NCBI GenBank assembly: GCA_034406715.1
Contig: CP137879.1
Location: 310,001-374,000 of the forward strand
Direction of reading: 5' to 3'
Length of the DNA stretch: 64,000 nt
DNA from: Rhodotorula mucilaginosa
Lineage: Eukaryota > Basidiomycota > Microbotryomycetes > Sporidiobolales > Sporidiobolaceae
Shown: positions 1 through 13,449 of the stretch, piece after piece
Position numbering within the stretch: the stretch's first letter is position 1
Layout: every line of letters starts with the position of its first letter
Program-made: the position numbers and the translations under genes
The notes under the pieces: model-generated
The model's input: the letters and a program-made list of their open reading frames with translations, nothing else
Told to the model about the DNA's origin: nothing
Databases searched by the model: none

Positions 1-790
1 GCGGCCGCTAGTGAGGGACCGAGTTCGGCACCGCCCAACAACTCGCGAGAGGCGGCTTCGGCCGTGGGGATGAATCACGGCATCCTGTCGGAGAAGTTGC
101 ACGAAAAGGACGCGTCGCATATGGCCTGAATATTGCGCGCCACATATTCGATCGATCGACGAACGCCCGCCCCCTCTCTTCAAAAGTGGCGGAAAAAAAA
201 AGGGCTGCGTGCGACTCTTCTTTGGGGTCCCAGCCCCGCCGATAGTATTCCCGATATATAGACTCTTTGGGTTCTTTCCCTTGCCTTCTCACGTCCTCCT
301 CTCCTCGCCCTTTGTCGTCGGATCATCCCTTTGTGTGACTCTTCCTTGTTTGTACGACCTACTTGCATCGCACGCATTCACATCGGTCCCGTTTTTGCGG
401 CTTCTCCACTCTCTGCAGCTGCACCTAATCAGCTTTTGCGTGCTTCGGTCTGTGTGTACTCATGAATCGGCGCAACGAGCGAGGCGCCCGAATGTCCAGA
501 CACTGGGAATCGGAGCTCACGGTGGCAAGGTGGCGGCGGGAGTCGCCGTCACTTGGAAAGGTTGCAGAGAGTCGGATTGCGTATTTCAGGGCTTAGGAAT
601 GGCAAGGGGGCTCAGTCACGGAGAGAGGAAAAAGGATATGCAGCTTTGTTCAGGAACGACACGACGAGAAAAAAAGGAGGGGTCAAGATCGCACGAGAGT
701 GGTACGACTCGCATACACTCGCAACGACAGGGCACCCCCTCGATGTCCGCTAGTTCGTACTTTCGTTGATTTTCGTCTCGAGAGACCCTC
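1..790. other. No supported gene; 3' flank of MBF1
   Basis: Open frames here (for example 209-769 on +) are biased in composition, match no family I recognise and show no coherent splice structure. The right part is the probable 3' UTR and downstream region of the minus-strand MBF1 gene. A gene running in from beyond position 1 cannot be excluded. Confidence 0.5.
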
Positions 791-1671
791 TTACTTTGCC
801 TTCTTGGGACCTCCGAGCGGTTGACCAATGTTGGCGCCACGGAGCTTGACCTTGAGGATGCGCTCCATCTTGCCGAGGACTGTCGGATCGGGCTTGGCCT
901 TCATGTTTTCGTCTGCGTATTTAGCGTGTGCGTGTGTGTGTGCGTGTGGGTGGGTGGGAGACCGGCGATGTGTGGCGGGCGGGCATCGGGCGGGCGGTCA
1001 CCGAAGAGGAGAGAGGGGGACGAAAAGGTTAGCTCATTCCGGAGGGCAGTCGCAGGCACGCGCGGTGTGAGTGAACGAGAGCACGCACATTCTTGCACGA
1101 CGGTCGACTTGACGTTGAGCATCTTTGCGAGGTCGCCCTGCGAGAGGGGCTTCTTCTCTCCGGCCGAGTTGACATAGTCCTGCCTGGCCTTTTGGATGAC
1201 CTTGCCGAGTTCGAGCGAGACGGTCGGAGGCGGCGCGACTTCGTTCTCGCGGTCGAGTTTGGCAATCTTTGCGTGGTCCGGACCGGTCGAGGCCTTGTTC
1301 CCGATGGCTGTCGGCGAGCAAGCGGTGTCAGGCTCGTCCCGTGCACTCTCTCTCTCTCGAGGGGAGTTGTACTGACTCTTCTTGTCTCCCGGTTGCGGGC
1401 GGTTGGCGGGAGCGGCACCTCCACCGACCGCGCTGTTGCCGCCGCGAGTCTTGGAGCCGATAACGACCTGCAAGACCGTTCCTGGTTTAGCTCCGTTCTC
1501 TTGACAAGGGTCAACGTTCTAACTCACGCGTGCGTCCCAGTCAACGACGGATCCTGCCACTGATGGGTGGCAGGGGAGATCGATGCGACGATGGCGGAGG
1601 GAGAGAGAGGAGGAGGGCACGACGGTCAGCGAACTCCCTCGACGCGGGATTCTCTCTCTGGCTTGCTTACT
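791..1671 (-). CDS. MBF1: Multiprotein-bridging factor 1 (transcriptional coactivator)
   Basis: MBF1 bridges a bZIP activator such as Gcn4 to TBP. The spliced reading gives 154 aa, the usual family size. An N-terminal MBF1 segment (VVDWDAR then VVIGSKTRG) leads to [14 protein letters not shown] and a C-terminal helix-turn-helix ([17 protein letters not shown]) ending [18 protein letters not shown] read exons at 1671 (one coding base), 1559-1528, 1467-1377, 1307-1089 and 912-791; phases agree at every junction. The start codon is split: base A ends the leader exon (AAACA before GTAAGC) and TG opens the next exon after CAG. No other in-frame ATG lies upstream of the helix-turn-helix. The 69-nt intron 1376-1308 is free of stops and a multiple of three. 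The gene is divergent from the STI1-like gene. Confidence 0.93.
926..960. repeat. GT-rich microsatellite in the last MBF1 intron
   Basis: A run of GT dinucleotides passing into GTGG repeats lies inside the intron 1088-913 of MBF1. Tracts like this vary in length between strains; no function is implied. Confidence 0.7.
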
Positions 1672-1873
1672 GTTTCTTCTTGTGATGAGTATGTACGAGC
1701 CGAGCGCCTGGTGAGTGAGCGAGTCGTGTGAGCGGAAGCAAAGTCGAGTCGACGTCAGCGGCGGCCCCTCGCTGGCTGATTAGTCGAGTCGTATTGCGCA
1801 TTACAAATAGTCTAGAGACTGGTCGCATCGGAACCTTCTCGACGTTGAACTCGACTCACTCCACAGTGCAACC
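1672..1873. promoter_or_regulatory. Shared divergent promoter of MBF1 and STI1-like gene
   Basis: About 200 bp separate the first coding base of MBF1 (minus) from the ATG of the co-chaperone gene (plus). Both 5' UTRs and both promoters must fit here, so this is a compact bidirectional promoter. I saw no clear TATA box. Confidence 0.6.
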
Positions 1874-3265
1874 ATGTCGGACGACGAAGCGCAGGCTCAG
1901 CAGCAAGCGCAGCAGCTCCGCCAGGAGGGCAACGCGCTCTACAAGGAGCGCAAGTTTGAACAGGCGCGCGAGGCGTTTGAAAAGGCGTGGCAACTCTACC
2001 CCAAGGACATTGCCGTCCTCAACAACATCGGAGGTGAGCAGTATAGTCTTGCTACGTGACGCTTACAGACTCTGACCTCCGACTGCCCGCAGCCGTCTAC
2101 TTTGAAGAGGGAAACTATGACAAGGCGATCGAGACGTGCGAGAAGGCCGTCGAACAAGGTCGCCAACTCCGAGCCGACTACAAACTCGTCGCAAAGTGAG
2201 TCTATACGATGTACAGACGTAAGGTACATTGCGGCTGACGGTCACCCCCGCGTAGAGCCCTCGGTCGGATCGGGTCCGCCTACATCCGCAAGGAGGATTA
2301 CGACAACGGCATCAAGTACTTCAACAAGTCCCTCACCGAACACCGCACTCCCGACATCCTCGCCAAGCTCAAAGACGCAGAACGCCAACAGGCCGAAAAG
2401 GCCCGCCTCGCCTACATCGACCCGGCCAAAGCCGAAGCCGCGCGCGAGCAGGGCAACGTCGCGTTCAAGGCGGGCGATTTCGCCAAGAGCGTCGAGCACT
2501 ACGGAGAGGCGATCAAGCGCAACCCGAGCGACCCGAAGGGGTACTCGAACCGTGCGGCGGCCTTGACCAAACTCATGGCCCTGCCCGAAGCGCTCAAGGA
2601 TGCCGACAAGGCCATCGAGGTCGACCCGACTTTTGGTGAGTCACCTGGCACCCTCTCCCCCCCTTAGCCGCTACTGTCCGCCGTCCAATGCTTCCACACC
2701 TTCCTCCGCTACGCCCCTCTGGGAACAGTTTCCGACGAGCTGGAAGAAACTGACCTTGTCAACGCTTTTCTCCCACAGTCAAGGGCTACATCCGTCGTGC
2801 AGGTGTCTTGTACGCCATGAAGGAGTTTGACAAGGCCCTCGCCGCCATTCAACTGGTACGTGCCCATCCAACTCCAGAACGTCCTTGCGATCCAGCGGAA
2901 CCCACCCAGCCTCTTTCCGGACGTGTTTGTCAATGATGCTGACCTCTCCACCTCCCGTACAGGCTGATGAGAAGGACACCACCGGAGCCAACGCCAAGGA
3001 AATCTCGCAACACCTGACCAAGATCGTCTCGGCGTTGGCCGAGTCACGCTCGGGCGAGACGGACGAGCAGACGTACGCGCGCGCGATGCGCGACCCCGAA
3101 GTGCAAGCCATCATGGCCGACCCCATCTTCCAATCGATCCTCTCCCAGGCGCAGCAGGACCCGAAGAGCCTGCAGCAGCACATGGCGAGCAACGAAGGGA
3201 TCCGGAAAAAGGTCGAGGTCCTCGTTCGTGCCGGTATTATCAAGACCGGTTACGGCCCGCGATAA
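1874..3265 (+). CDS. STI1: STI1/Hop-like Hsp90-Hsp70 co-chaperone, short form (TPR2A-TPR2B-DP2)
   Basis: Five exons (1874-2033, 2093-2195, 2256-2635, 2779-2855, 2963-3265) encode 340 aa. The TPR2A part (GNALYKERKFEQAREAFEKA, then VEQGRQLRADYK and YFNKSLTEHRTPDILAKLKD) binds the Hsp90 tail in the family. TPR2B follows (GYSNRAAALTKLMALPEALK). The C-terminal DP2/STI1 domain contains YARAMRDPEVQAIMADPIFQ and ends RAGIIKTGYGPR. Canonical Sti1 is about 580 aa with an additional N-terminal TPR1-DP1 that binds Hsp70. That part is absent, and the ATG lies only ~200 bp from MBF1, leaving no room for it. The splice sites are standard and the phases agree. It could be a genuine short Sti1, as reported in nematodes, or a paralogue. 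Confidence 0.9.
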
Positions 3266-3653
3266 TCGGGGAACAACAACTCTTCCCTTTTCTTGTACAG
3301 CAGCTTTTTCACATCCTGGACCTCCTTCCCGTCTTCACTCTGCAGCGTTTTGTGCTTGACCCGAAACCGAACCACCCTTTTCCTCTTTCTTTCTTTCCCA
3401 GCTTTTCTCGTGTCGTAGGAAAACCGAAATCCGTGCCCCAAACCCTCGCATCTTTGCATTTTTCCTGTTCCCTCTCTCATTGTGGTTCTTTCCGGCAATG
3501 TTGGCGTTCAGGGAGCTTGGGAAGCCTCTTCTGACATCTCCGCAGCCAGGTCGGGCTGACGGGTGGTACGTTTGCAGAGCGGATGAGGAACGAGTGCAAT
3601 GCGAACTAGAATAATGACAACGAACAAGGAGGGGATCACAGCGAGCATTTCTA
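3266..3653. other. Convergent 3' region, no gene supported
   Basis: This lies between the STI1-like stop and the proposed kinase stop on the other strand. It holds the 3' UTRs. A hydrophobic minus-strand frame at 3508-3732 overlaps the end of the kinase but lacks an ATG and is not called. Confidence 0.5.
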
Positions 3654-6747
<3,094 letters not shown>

Positions 6748-7144
6748 CTGCCGTAATCGCCTCGATGACCGAGCTGTAGTTGACGCTCTTCTCGAGCTCG
6801 AAAGCGAGGCGTACGGCGGAAGAGGAGCGTGTCCGTCGCTCCGAGTGGGGCTGCAGCGTGCGCGAGGGCAGCTCGTAGCGTAGCGAGAGGGCCCTGACAA
6901 GCCAGAGGCCTTACTCGAGTCACAGCAGCAGCTGTAGCTTAAAACCTAGGCGGTGGCGTACAAACAGGTGGACGGGCGAAAGCACTAGAGACGATGAAAA
7001 GGAGTCCGGCTCGAGCGTCCGTCTCGAGCTATGTACACCGCGTCATCGAAGCAAAGTATGCAGTACAACCAGTCGAGTGTCTGTGTCGAGTCTATACACC
7101 ACGGCATGCTCCTGTTCTATACCCCCCAAAAAATCCGCCGCACC
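6748..7144. other. Spacer between glutaredoxin stop and kinase start
   Basis: Both flanking genes run on the minus strand, so this holds the kinase promoter and 5' UTR plus the glutaredoxin 3' UTR. No further gene is seen. Confidence 0.5.
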
Positions 7145-8658
7145 TCATCCATTCGAAACCTGCACGCCGACCTCGTCGAGCATTTCCTTCAGTTCGCCAC
7201 TGTGGTGTAATCGCTCGAGATCGTCCGCGCCGCCAATGGATCGAGATCCGATGATAATGTTCGGGAACGTCGAGTGCGCAGTTCGACGCGCCAGGAGTGC
7301 TTTCAGCGAGACAACGTCCGCTTTTTTGGGGGGCAATTACACGAGTGTCAGGAGCCTCCAACAGAGATGCGGTCCATGAGACTGAGACAGGCAAACTCAC
7401 GTCGGAGGTCTACCTCGACGATCTGCGCCGAAGGGTACAATCCCAAGTCGTCGAGTAGCTCTTTCGCACGCTTCGAGTGTCTGTTTTCGAAGAGCGGGTC
7501 AGCCTCGTCATAACGGCAAAGTAAAGAAAGACCAGGTCTTGCTTACGGGCAAGTCGTCTTGCTGAAGACGACGACCGGGACCCTCCGCACCATCCGTTCG
7601 AGTTGCAACTCGAGCGAACTCTTGGTCGCGACGCCCGTATCCATCGCGGCGTAAATCCTCGCCCACCCCTGCGCGGCGACCCTCCGCCCCTGGGCCTTGT
7701 ACCGCACTCGTTCTCGGAGGGGCAAAGTGTCGAGGTAGCCGTGCTCGTTCGCGTCGGCGTGCAACTTTTCCGTGTTGACCTTGTCGTCATTGTCGAGAAA
7801 GACCCAACCTTTCTCGAGCATGCGTTCGACGAGAGCGCGCTCGCCTTTCGACACCGCTGCTGCTGCACTGGATGACCTCGGCTTGTACTTGGCCCTGGAG
7901 TCGAGTTCGACGTCGTCGTCGTCGGCCGTTCCGTCTTCGGCAGCAGCCTCTGCGAGCGCCTCCTCGAGCGCTTCTTCCAGCGCACTGTCCTCGACCATGT
8001 CGACTCCTGGCCCGAGGTAAGTCCCCGAGCCGACGACTCCAGTGCTCCACTCGACACTCGCGCCACCGAGAACTCCATGTCGGTCGCGTTCAAATGCCCC
8101 CCTGGACGCGGATGCGGACGACGAAGAGCCCTTCTTGCCGCCCCCGCCAGGGGTCCCCTCGTCGAGATCTTGCTTCAACGCTCCGACCTGTCTCTCGGCG
8201 CGAGTTCTCCGTTTCCGGTACAGCGGACCGGCGAGTTGCTGGTCGAGCCAGGGGTAGTGATCTCCGATGTCGGCATAGTCGGGCGGAGTGGCTGCGAGGA
8301 CTCTGGCCCGCTGATGACCGAGTCCGACATAGTCTCCATAGTTGACGATCGCATCAGGATGCGTGCCCCACGCGAGCGGCGAATGGCCCCTCCCTGCGCC
8401 GCCGTGGTCGTCGTAAAAGTCGTCCGAACCGAAAAGGGGCAACGACGATAATCGCGACGAGAGCCAGAGGCAAGCGACGAGGGCCGAGACTGCGATCGCG
8501 AGGGCCTTGTTGGGATGCTGTCTCCTGTACGTGCGTAGCCTGAGCGCGAGCGGGTGACCCCAGAGGCGGCGGAGAGGCGAAGGCAGCGATGACTCTCTGA
8601 ACTTGAGCGAGGGGCTGCCGGCGCGGCTTGACGGCGCCAAAGTCGGGTACGGGAGCAT
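7145..8658 (-). CDS. Membrane-anchored glutaredoxin, Grx6/Grx7-like
   Basis: Exons 8658-7547, 7480-7401 and 7320-7145 give a type II membrane protein. A basic N-terminus precedes one transmembrane helix (ALAIAVSALVACLWLSSRL), then a long acidic, Ser-rich stem of over 200 residues and a C-terminal glutaredoxin domain. The active site FSKTTCPHSKRAKELL is completed across an intron, and the glutathione-binding part has STFPNIIIGSRSIGGADDLE. The family (yeast Grx6/Grx7) works in the ER/Golgi lumen. The site is monothiol (CPHS). The stem is longer than in yeast. The last acceptor is a run of A ending AAG, which is weak, but the frame fits. Confidence 0.85.
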
Positions 8659-9167
8659 GGTGTCGCTGGTGGTCCCTCCCTGCTCGTCTGGCCTATGTCC
8701 GGAGGGCAGGGTGATGAAGTCGACCGGAAACCGCGGAGAGAGAGAGGTTCGATCAACGCCGCCAAGCGCACTCTATGATTGGCTCCGCTGCACTCCTTCG
8801 ACGGCTTGGCACGAAGCGCGGCTGCAGCTGAGCGTGTCGGGCACAAGTCCCGTCCAGAGCTTGCCAACTCGAGCGCCCCTGATCAGGACCCGACTTGGAC
8901 TTGGAGCCAGCTGGGTGTACCCGCCACCTTGATCGCCTCGCATTGCCCGAACCCCCGTTCCGAAGATGTCTCCAAGTTGAAACACCACAGGCCGGAGGAC
9001 AGTCGACTGGCAGCTGCTTATCTGATTGCAGAGATGCGGTCACCGCGCAGTCATCGTGACGTCGTTGCTTCGCGGTTGTCTGTTCCCCGATCTCTTCTCT
9101 ACCACACACAACGTGTACACCGAGGGTCTGAAGAGCTGCTCGAGCTCTCGACAACGCAATCTGCGAA
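8659..9167. promoter_or_regulatory. Divergent promoter between glutaredoxin and lactone oxidase genes
   Basis: About 510 bp lie between two divergent starts. Both neighbours concern redox chemistry (glutaredoxin and erythroascorbate synthesis), so joint control is possible but not shown. No clear motif was seen. Confidence 0.45.
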
Positions 9168-11162
9168 ATGGCTACCCCGGTACCTGACGACGATCCGCTC
9201 TCCCGCTTGGTCCACGCTCCGAAAGCGCATCCGACCCTGCGCAACTGGTCTTCCACCTACAACTGCTCGCCCGAGCTGCTCTTCTTCCCGACGACCAACG
9301 ACGAAGTCGCTCTGATCCTCCGAGAAGCGGTCCGGCGCAGGAAAAAGGTCCGCGCGGTCGGACTGCATCAGAGTCCCGGTCCCATCTGGCATTCCGAGGA
9401 TGTGAGTCTCTCCGTCACGAGCAGCACACCGCCAAATAACCGCTAGCCCAGTACGGGAGCTACGGCGTGACTGACTGACCACTGGACCGCACCCGCAGTG
9501 GCTGGTCTCGACTCGACATTTCACTCAAAGCTCCTTCTCGCCGGCAACTCGGACTGCGATCCTCGGCGCCGGTCTCGTCCTCCGTGACGTGAACCCCATC
9601 CTCGCCTCGCATGGTCTCGCTCTCCCGACCATGGGCTCCCTCGCAAACATCACCATCGGCGCCCTCTTTGCCGGTCCCGATCACGGCAGCTCGGCGTTCC
9701 ACCCCGTCTGCGCCGGAAACGCCCGGGGCGCGACGATCGTTCTCCCGTCGGGGGAGGTTCGACGGATCGAGAAAGGCAAGGATGACCTCTTTGATGCAGC
9801 GGCGGCGGGAGTCGGCGCGGTCGGGATCGTGACCGAGGTCGAGTGGGCATGCGAAGAAGCTTTCGGACTCGAAGTGACTATGGAACCTTGTCGGCTGGAA
9901 GATTACTTGGACAAACACGACAGCGGAGAGAAGCTGTGGGAACTCGCGCGCAGCAGCGACTATGTCAAGGTGAGGATGCTTCTGTCCCTGGTGCTACTTG
10001 CTTGCAACTCCCGTCCTCGAGCGGCTCTCACACTCACCAGGAACTCCGCTTCACGCTTCACATGCAGCTTTGGTACTACCCGTCCCCTACATGGTCCACC
10101 AAGTCACCCAATACGGTCCTTTGGCGTGCGCGCCGCGTCCCTCTCCCACCACCCTCCTCGCCAAATTGACACATGTGCTCCATGGCCTCGCCTACTTTGT
10201 CACGACTTATCTCTTTCCGGCCTTGCAGCCCTGGCTGAACGCGCTCTTGTTCTGGCTGTTGGCGAGATCTCTGCCCAAGACGCAAACGCAGAGGGGATAC
10301 GAGGCGCAGTACATGGATTGTGGCTACAACCGTGAGTTTCCTTTTGATTGCGCGTTCAGGGAATGAAGGTGTCGATGTCGAAAGCTGATAAGCGACTGTG
10401 TCTCGGAAAGAACTCGTCAACGAATGGTCCGCTCCGCTCCCGGCACCACGAAACCAAGACACGGCGGCCGGCGCTCGAATCGATCATGACAAGGCAGCGC
10501 AGTCCAGCTCGGCGCCAGCTGCTCAAGTCCTGAGATCGCTCGTCGACTTGTTCGGATCCGCGAAAGGTCGCGCGATCGGAATGCACGCGCCGGTCGAACT
10601 GCGGTTCTCGGCTGTCACGGGCGGCGAAGATTTGCTGCTCAGTCCTGGAGCAAAGTACGGACACCTGCTCGGTCGACGAGACCATGCAGACGATCTAGTC
10701 ATGTGGTTCGAGCCCATCATGTGCGTCCTCCGTCCCCCTCTTTCGGCCCGTGCCGGTCCTTTAATCATACCACACGCTGACTCGCGGTCGTCCGACGCTC
10801 CTGAAAGCTACCGCCCACTGAACCTCCCGACTCCCGCTCGCTTCTATCGCTTCATGCAGCTCTTCGAGTCTTACCTGCGATCTCACCCGGCCTGCCGACC
10901 ACATTGGACCAAAGGTCATTTCGCCTCGTCGGAAGCCGAACTCGCGCGCATGTTTGGTCGCGATCGGATCGCCCGGTGGCGCGCTGTACGGGACCGAGTC
11001 GATCCTGACGGGGTCATGTGGACCGAGTGGCTCGAGGAGAGGGTGGGGAGCTCATCGGCGGGTCGAGCGAAAGCGGTAGAATCGGCGGAGGAGAAGAAGA
11101 GCGGTCGCTGGGAGGACGTGATGGGTCAGGGCGGCGGTTTCCAGTTGCCGTTGCTCTCGTAG
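9168..11162 (+). CDS. ALO1: D-arabinono-1,4-lactone oxidase (divergent, with an apparent frameshift)
   Basis: This FAD-linked oxidase makes the last step of dehydro-D-arabinono-1,4-lactone (erythroascorbate) synthesis, on the mitochondrial outer membrane in yeast. I read exons 9168-9401, 9499-9969, 10041-10331, 10411-10720 and 10808-11162. The FAD_binding_4 part includes LPTMGSLANITIGALFAGPD and AGVGAVGIVTEVEW. The ALO domain has HMQLWYYPSP, then WLNALLFWLLARS, QLVNEWS, and a C-terminal HPACRPHWTKGHF matching the family signature. Two oddities: the flavin-linking GHSPSD motif reads LHQSPGP, and the third exon changes frame by one base between about 10125 and 10165, with conserved sequence on both sides and no usable intron. 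This may be a sequencing error in a C-rich run or a damaged gene. Confidence 0.8.
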
Positions 11163-11478
11163 GGGTGATTCCACCTCATGGTCATTTCAAGTAAGGCTTT
11201 CGAAGCCTGGACATCTGCAGAGGTGGAAAATTCGGGATGATGAAGAGGGAAGGAAGCACGCTCCAACCCGAGTGAGCAAGGCGAGCAGTAGGCCAAATCG
11301 AGGAGGCAAGATTGCCGATAGCATCGATGTCAGCTATGCCTAGCAGGTGCTTTTCCGGCGGCGGTGCAGTGAGGTGCCGAAGTGGCTTCGTCATCGTCGC
11401 TGATGGAACGCCGCCGAGCCAATTCGCTCTCGCCTCGCCCCTCCTTGACCTGCAACTGCTCACATAGCATAGCTGAAA
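11163..11478. other. Spacer upstream of GHITM-like gene
   Basis: This holds the 3' end of the lactone oxidase transcript and the promoter of the next gene on the same strand. No gene is supported. Confidence 0.5.
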
Positions 11479-12666
11479 ATGGCAGCGTTCGCACGGAGTG
11501 TACCATCACTCGTGTCTCACGCCCACCCGACCGTGCCCCTGCCCGCCTTCCGGGCTGCGTTCGCCGCCGCTCATCCTCCGGCTCCGTCATCTCGCCTCTT
11601 CTCATCGGCGTCTCGCGCCTCGTTCCACCACAAGCAGCAGCAGCCGAGTTCGCTCTTTGATGCCCTGCGGGCGAGCTTCAAGCCTCAGCAGGGGTCCGCC
11701 GCCGCGCAAAAGCGGGGCATCGCCACCGGTGGCGCGTACGGGTCGTCGTCGTCGCGCGGCGCTTACGGCGCCGGCGCGCAGAACAAGATCGATTGGTCCA
11801 GGGTTGGCATCAATGTCGGAATCGGAGCGGCCGGTGCGATCGGCCTCAACTTGCTCCTGAATTCCGAGACCAAGCCACTCGAGGCGCACGAGTGGCAGTA
11901 CCTCCGCGACACGATGAAGTGGACCGCCGTCGGGCTCGGCATCACCGCCGGGACGGCCTTTGCCGCGTTCAAGAACGGCGCGACCTACCGCATGATGGCG
12001 ATGAACCCGTGGGCCGTCGCCGGGATTTCGCTCGTCGCCGGAATCGGATCCATGATGCTCGTGTTCAACACGGCGCCGGACACGCCCGCGCACTATGCCG
12101 CGTGGGCCCTCTTCTCGGCCACGCAGGGCATGACCCTCTCGCCCTTGTTCTTCATCGCGCCCGCCATCCTCGGCCGCGCGGGACTGTACACCCTCGGCGC
12201 GACCGCCGGCATCTCGTACGTCGGCTCGACCGCCAAGAGCGACCAGTACCTCTGGATCGGCGGACCCCTCCTCGCCGGCCTCGGCGTCTTGATCTGCACG
12301 TCGCTCGCGCCGCTCGTCCTCCCCGCCACCACCTCGCTCCGCACCTTGACCATGCTCGAGAGCGTCGGAGCGTACGGTGGCGTAGCCGTCTTTTCGGGCA
12401 TGATCCTCTACCGCACCAACCAGGTGAGCCCCTGTCGCTCTTTTCGAAGCGGTTGTGGTAGTCAATGGAAAACTCTTGTGGGAGTGGCCTTGCTGACATG
12501 TCGGCGGGGATACCTGCAGGTTCGTCACCACGCCAACTTGGCTGCTCGCGGTGCGATCCCGCGTGACCCGGTCCGCGAGAGCGTCGGCCTCATCCTCTCG
12601 GTCATCAACCTCTTCACCTCGATCGTTCGCGTTCTCCTTCTCCAGCAGGGCAACCGTCGCCGTTAA
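11479..12666 (+). CDS. Mitochondrial BI-1 family protein, GHITM/MICS1-like
   Basis: Two exons, 11479-12423 and 12520-12666, encode about 363 aa. A mitochondrial targeting sequence rich in Arg, Ser and Ala (RLFSSASRASFHHK) precedes a BAX-inhibitor-1 domain with about seven hydrophobic helices. Conserved stretches include TMKWTAVGLGITAGTAFAAF, MMAMNPWAVAGISLVAGIG and ESVGAYGGVAVFSGMILYRT. In animals GHITM/MICS1 acts in the inner membrane in cristae structure and ion exchange; the role in fungi is less clear. The 96-nt intron 12424-12519 has no stop and is a multiple of three, so retention would give a 395-aa form. Confidence 0.88.
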   Translation: MAAFARSVPSLVSHAHPTVPLPAFRAAFAAAHPPAPSSRLFSSASRASFHHKQQQPSSLFDALRASFKPQQGSAAAQKRGIATGGAYGSSSSRGAYGAGAQNKIDWSRVGINVGIGAAGAIGLNLLLNSETKPLEAHEWQYLRDTMKWTAVGLGITAGTAFAAFKNGATYRMMAMNPWAVAGISLVAGIGSMMLVFNTAPDTPAHYAAWALFSATQGMTLSPLFFIAPAILGRAGLYTLGATAGISYVGSTAKSDQYLWIGGPLLAGLGVLICTSLAPLVLPATTSLRTLTMLESVGAYGGVAVFSGMILYRTNQVSPCRSFRSGCGSQWKTLVGVALLTCRRGYLQVRHHANLAARGAIPRDPVRESVGLILSVINLFTSIVRVLLLQQGNRRR

Positions 12667-13449
12667 TCGAAGGGGAATTCTCCGATCACGTCGCGGCGCT
12701 TTTGCCCAGTCGCAGGCCGAGCCTCTTCTTTCACCTGTCAGCCGTTCTGAAACCCCACCTCTCTTGCCGTATCTGACTATCGAGTAGTTGCAATCGTATT
12801 CCACCTGTAGCCCTTTTGCTCTCGCCGACTCTGTAAGCGAACAGGCAGACTCGAGAGCCTGTGCTTTCTTCATCTTGCCCGTCGCCGCACTATTCGTCGG
12901 TACTGTCGCAAAGACTTGCTCGTCGTACACCTCGCTATATTCGATAACTTGGAACGGGGGGGCAGCGGAGTGTCTCTGACTTGCGCGTGAAAGTGACTCT
13001 TTCCTGCCCTTGCGCTGCCCATCCCCGCACCTCGCTCAACAAGGGCTCTTGCGAGTCGCTACGGCTGTTCTTACTGCTTTTGACTCGGCCAGGGCGTCCA
13101 TCGCGTCGATCTCGCTCTCTGCGTGGACGACACCCGCGCCGCGACCACCGCTCGCTTCGCGGTTTCGGCCCAAGCCCTCAGTTCCGCGTGCAAAGTAAGT
13201 TTCGCTCCAGAGTTGCTTCTCTAAAGGGTGATCAACGCTGCATGTGACCCCTCGGCGGCGGGTCGCCTCCCCCCTCTCTCCTCTCTCCGGCGCACGCTGC
13301 TTGGTGTTGATCGAACCATCCCTCGCACTGGGCGGCAGACAGAAGCACCAAGCTGACGCGATCTGCGACTCGCGACAGCAGATCGGTACATGCGCCAGGC
13401 CGACCCTGCCGACCCGCAGCACGCATCCTTCTCTCGCTCGACTCCGACG
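12667..13449. promoter_or_regulatory. Region upstream of ERG26; possible 5' UTR intron
   Basis: No coding gene is supported. A GTAAGT donor near 13196 and an AG acceptor near 13382 could mark a 5' UTR intron of ERG26. An in-frame ATG at 13390 offers an alternative start 20 codons upstream of the one chosen. Confidence 0.35.

Noticed and set aside
209-769. 186-codon frame on the plus strand near the left edge
   Set aside because: The composition is irregular, the first part is Phe/Leu/Ser-rich as expected of a pyrimidine-rich non-coding tract, and no motif is seen.
9589-10335. 248-codon continuous frame through the lactone oxidase introns
   Set aside because: It runs across two clear splice sites into non-conserved sequence; the conserved ALO residues lie in other frames after splicing.
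11602-12930. 442-codon minus-strand frame opposite the GHITM-like gene
   Set aside because: It is antisense to a clearly conserved gene, and its Arg/Gly/Glu-rich content is what a GC-rich codon pattern produces on the other strand.
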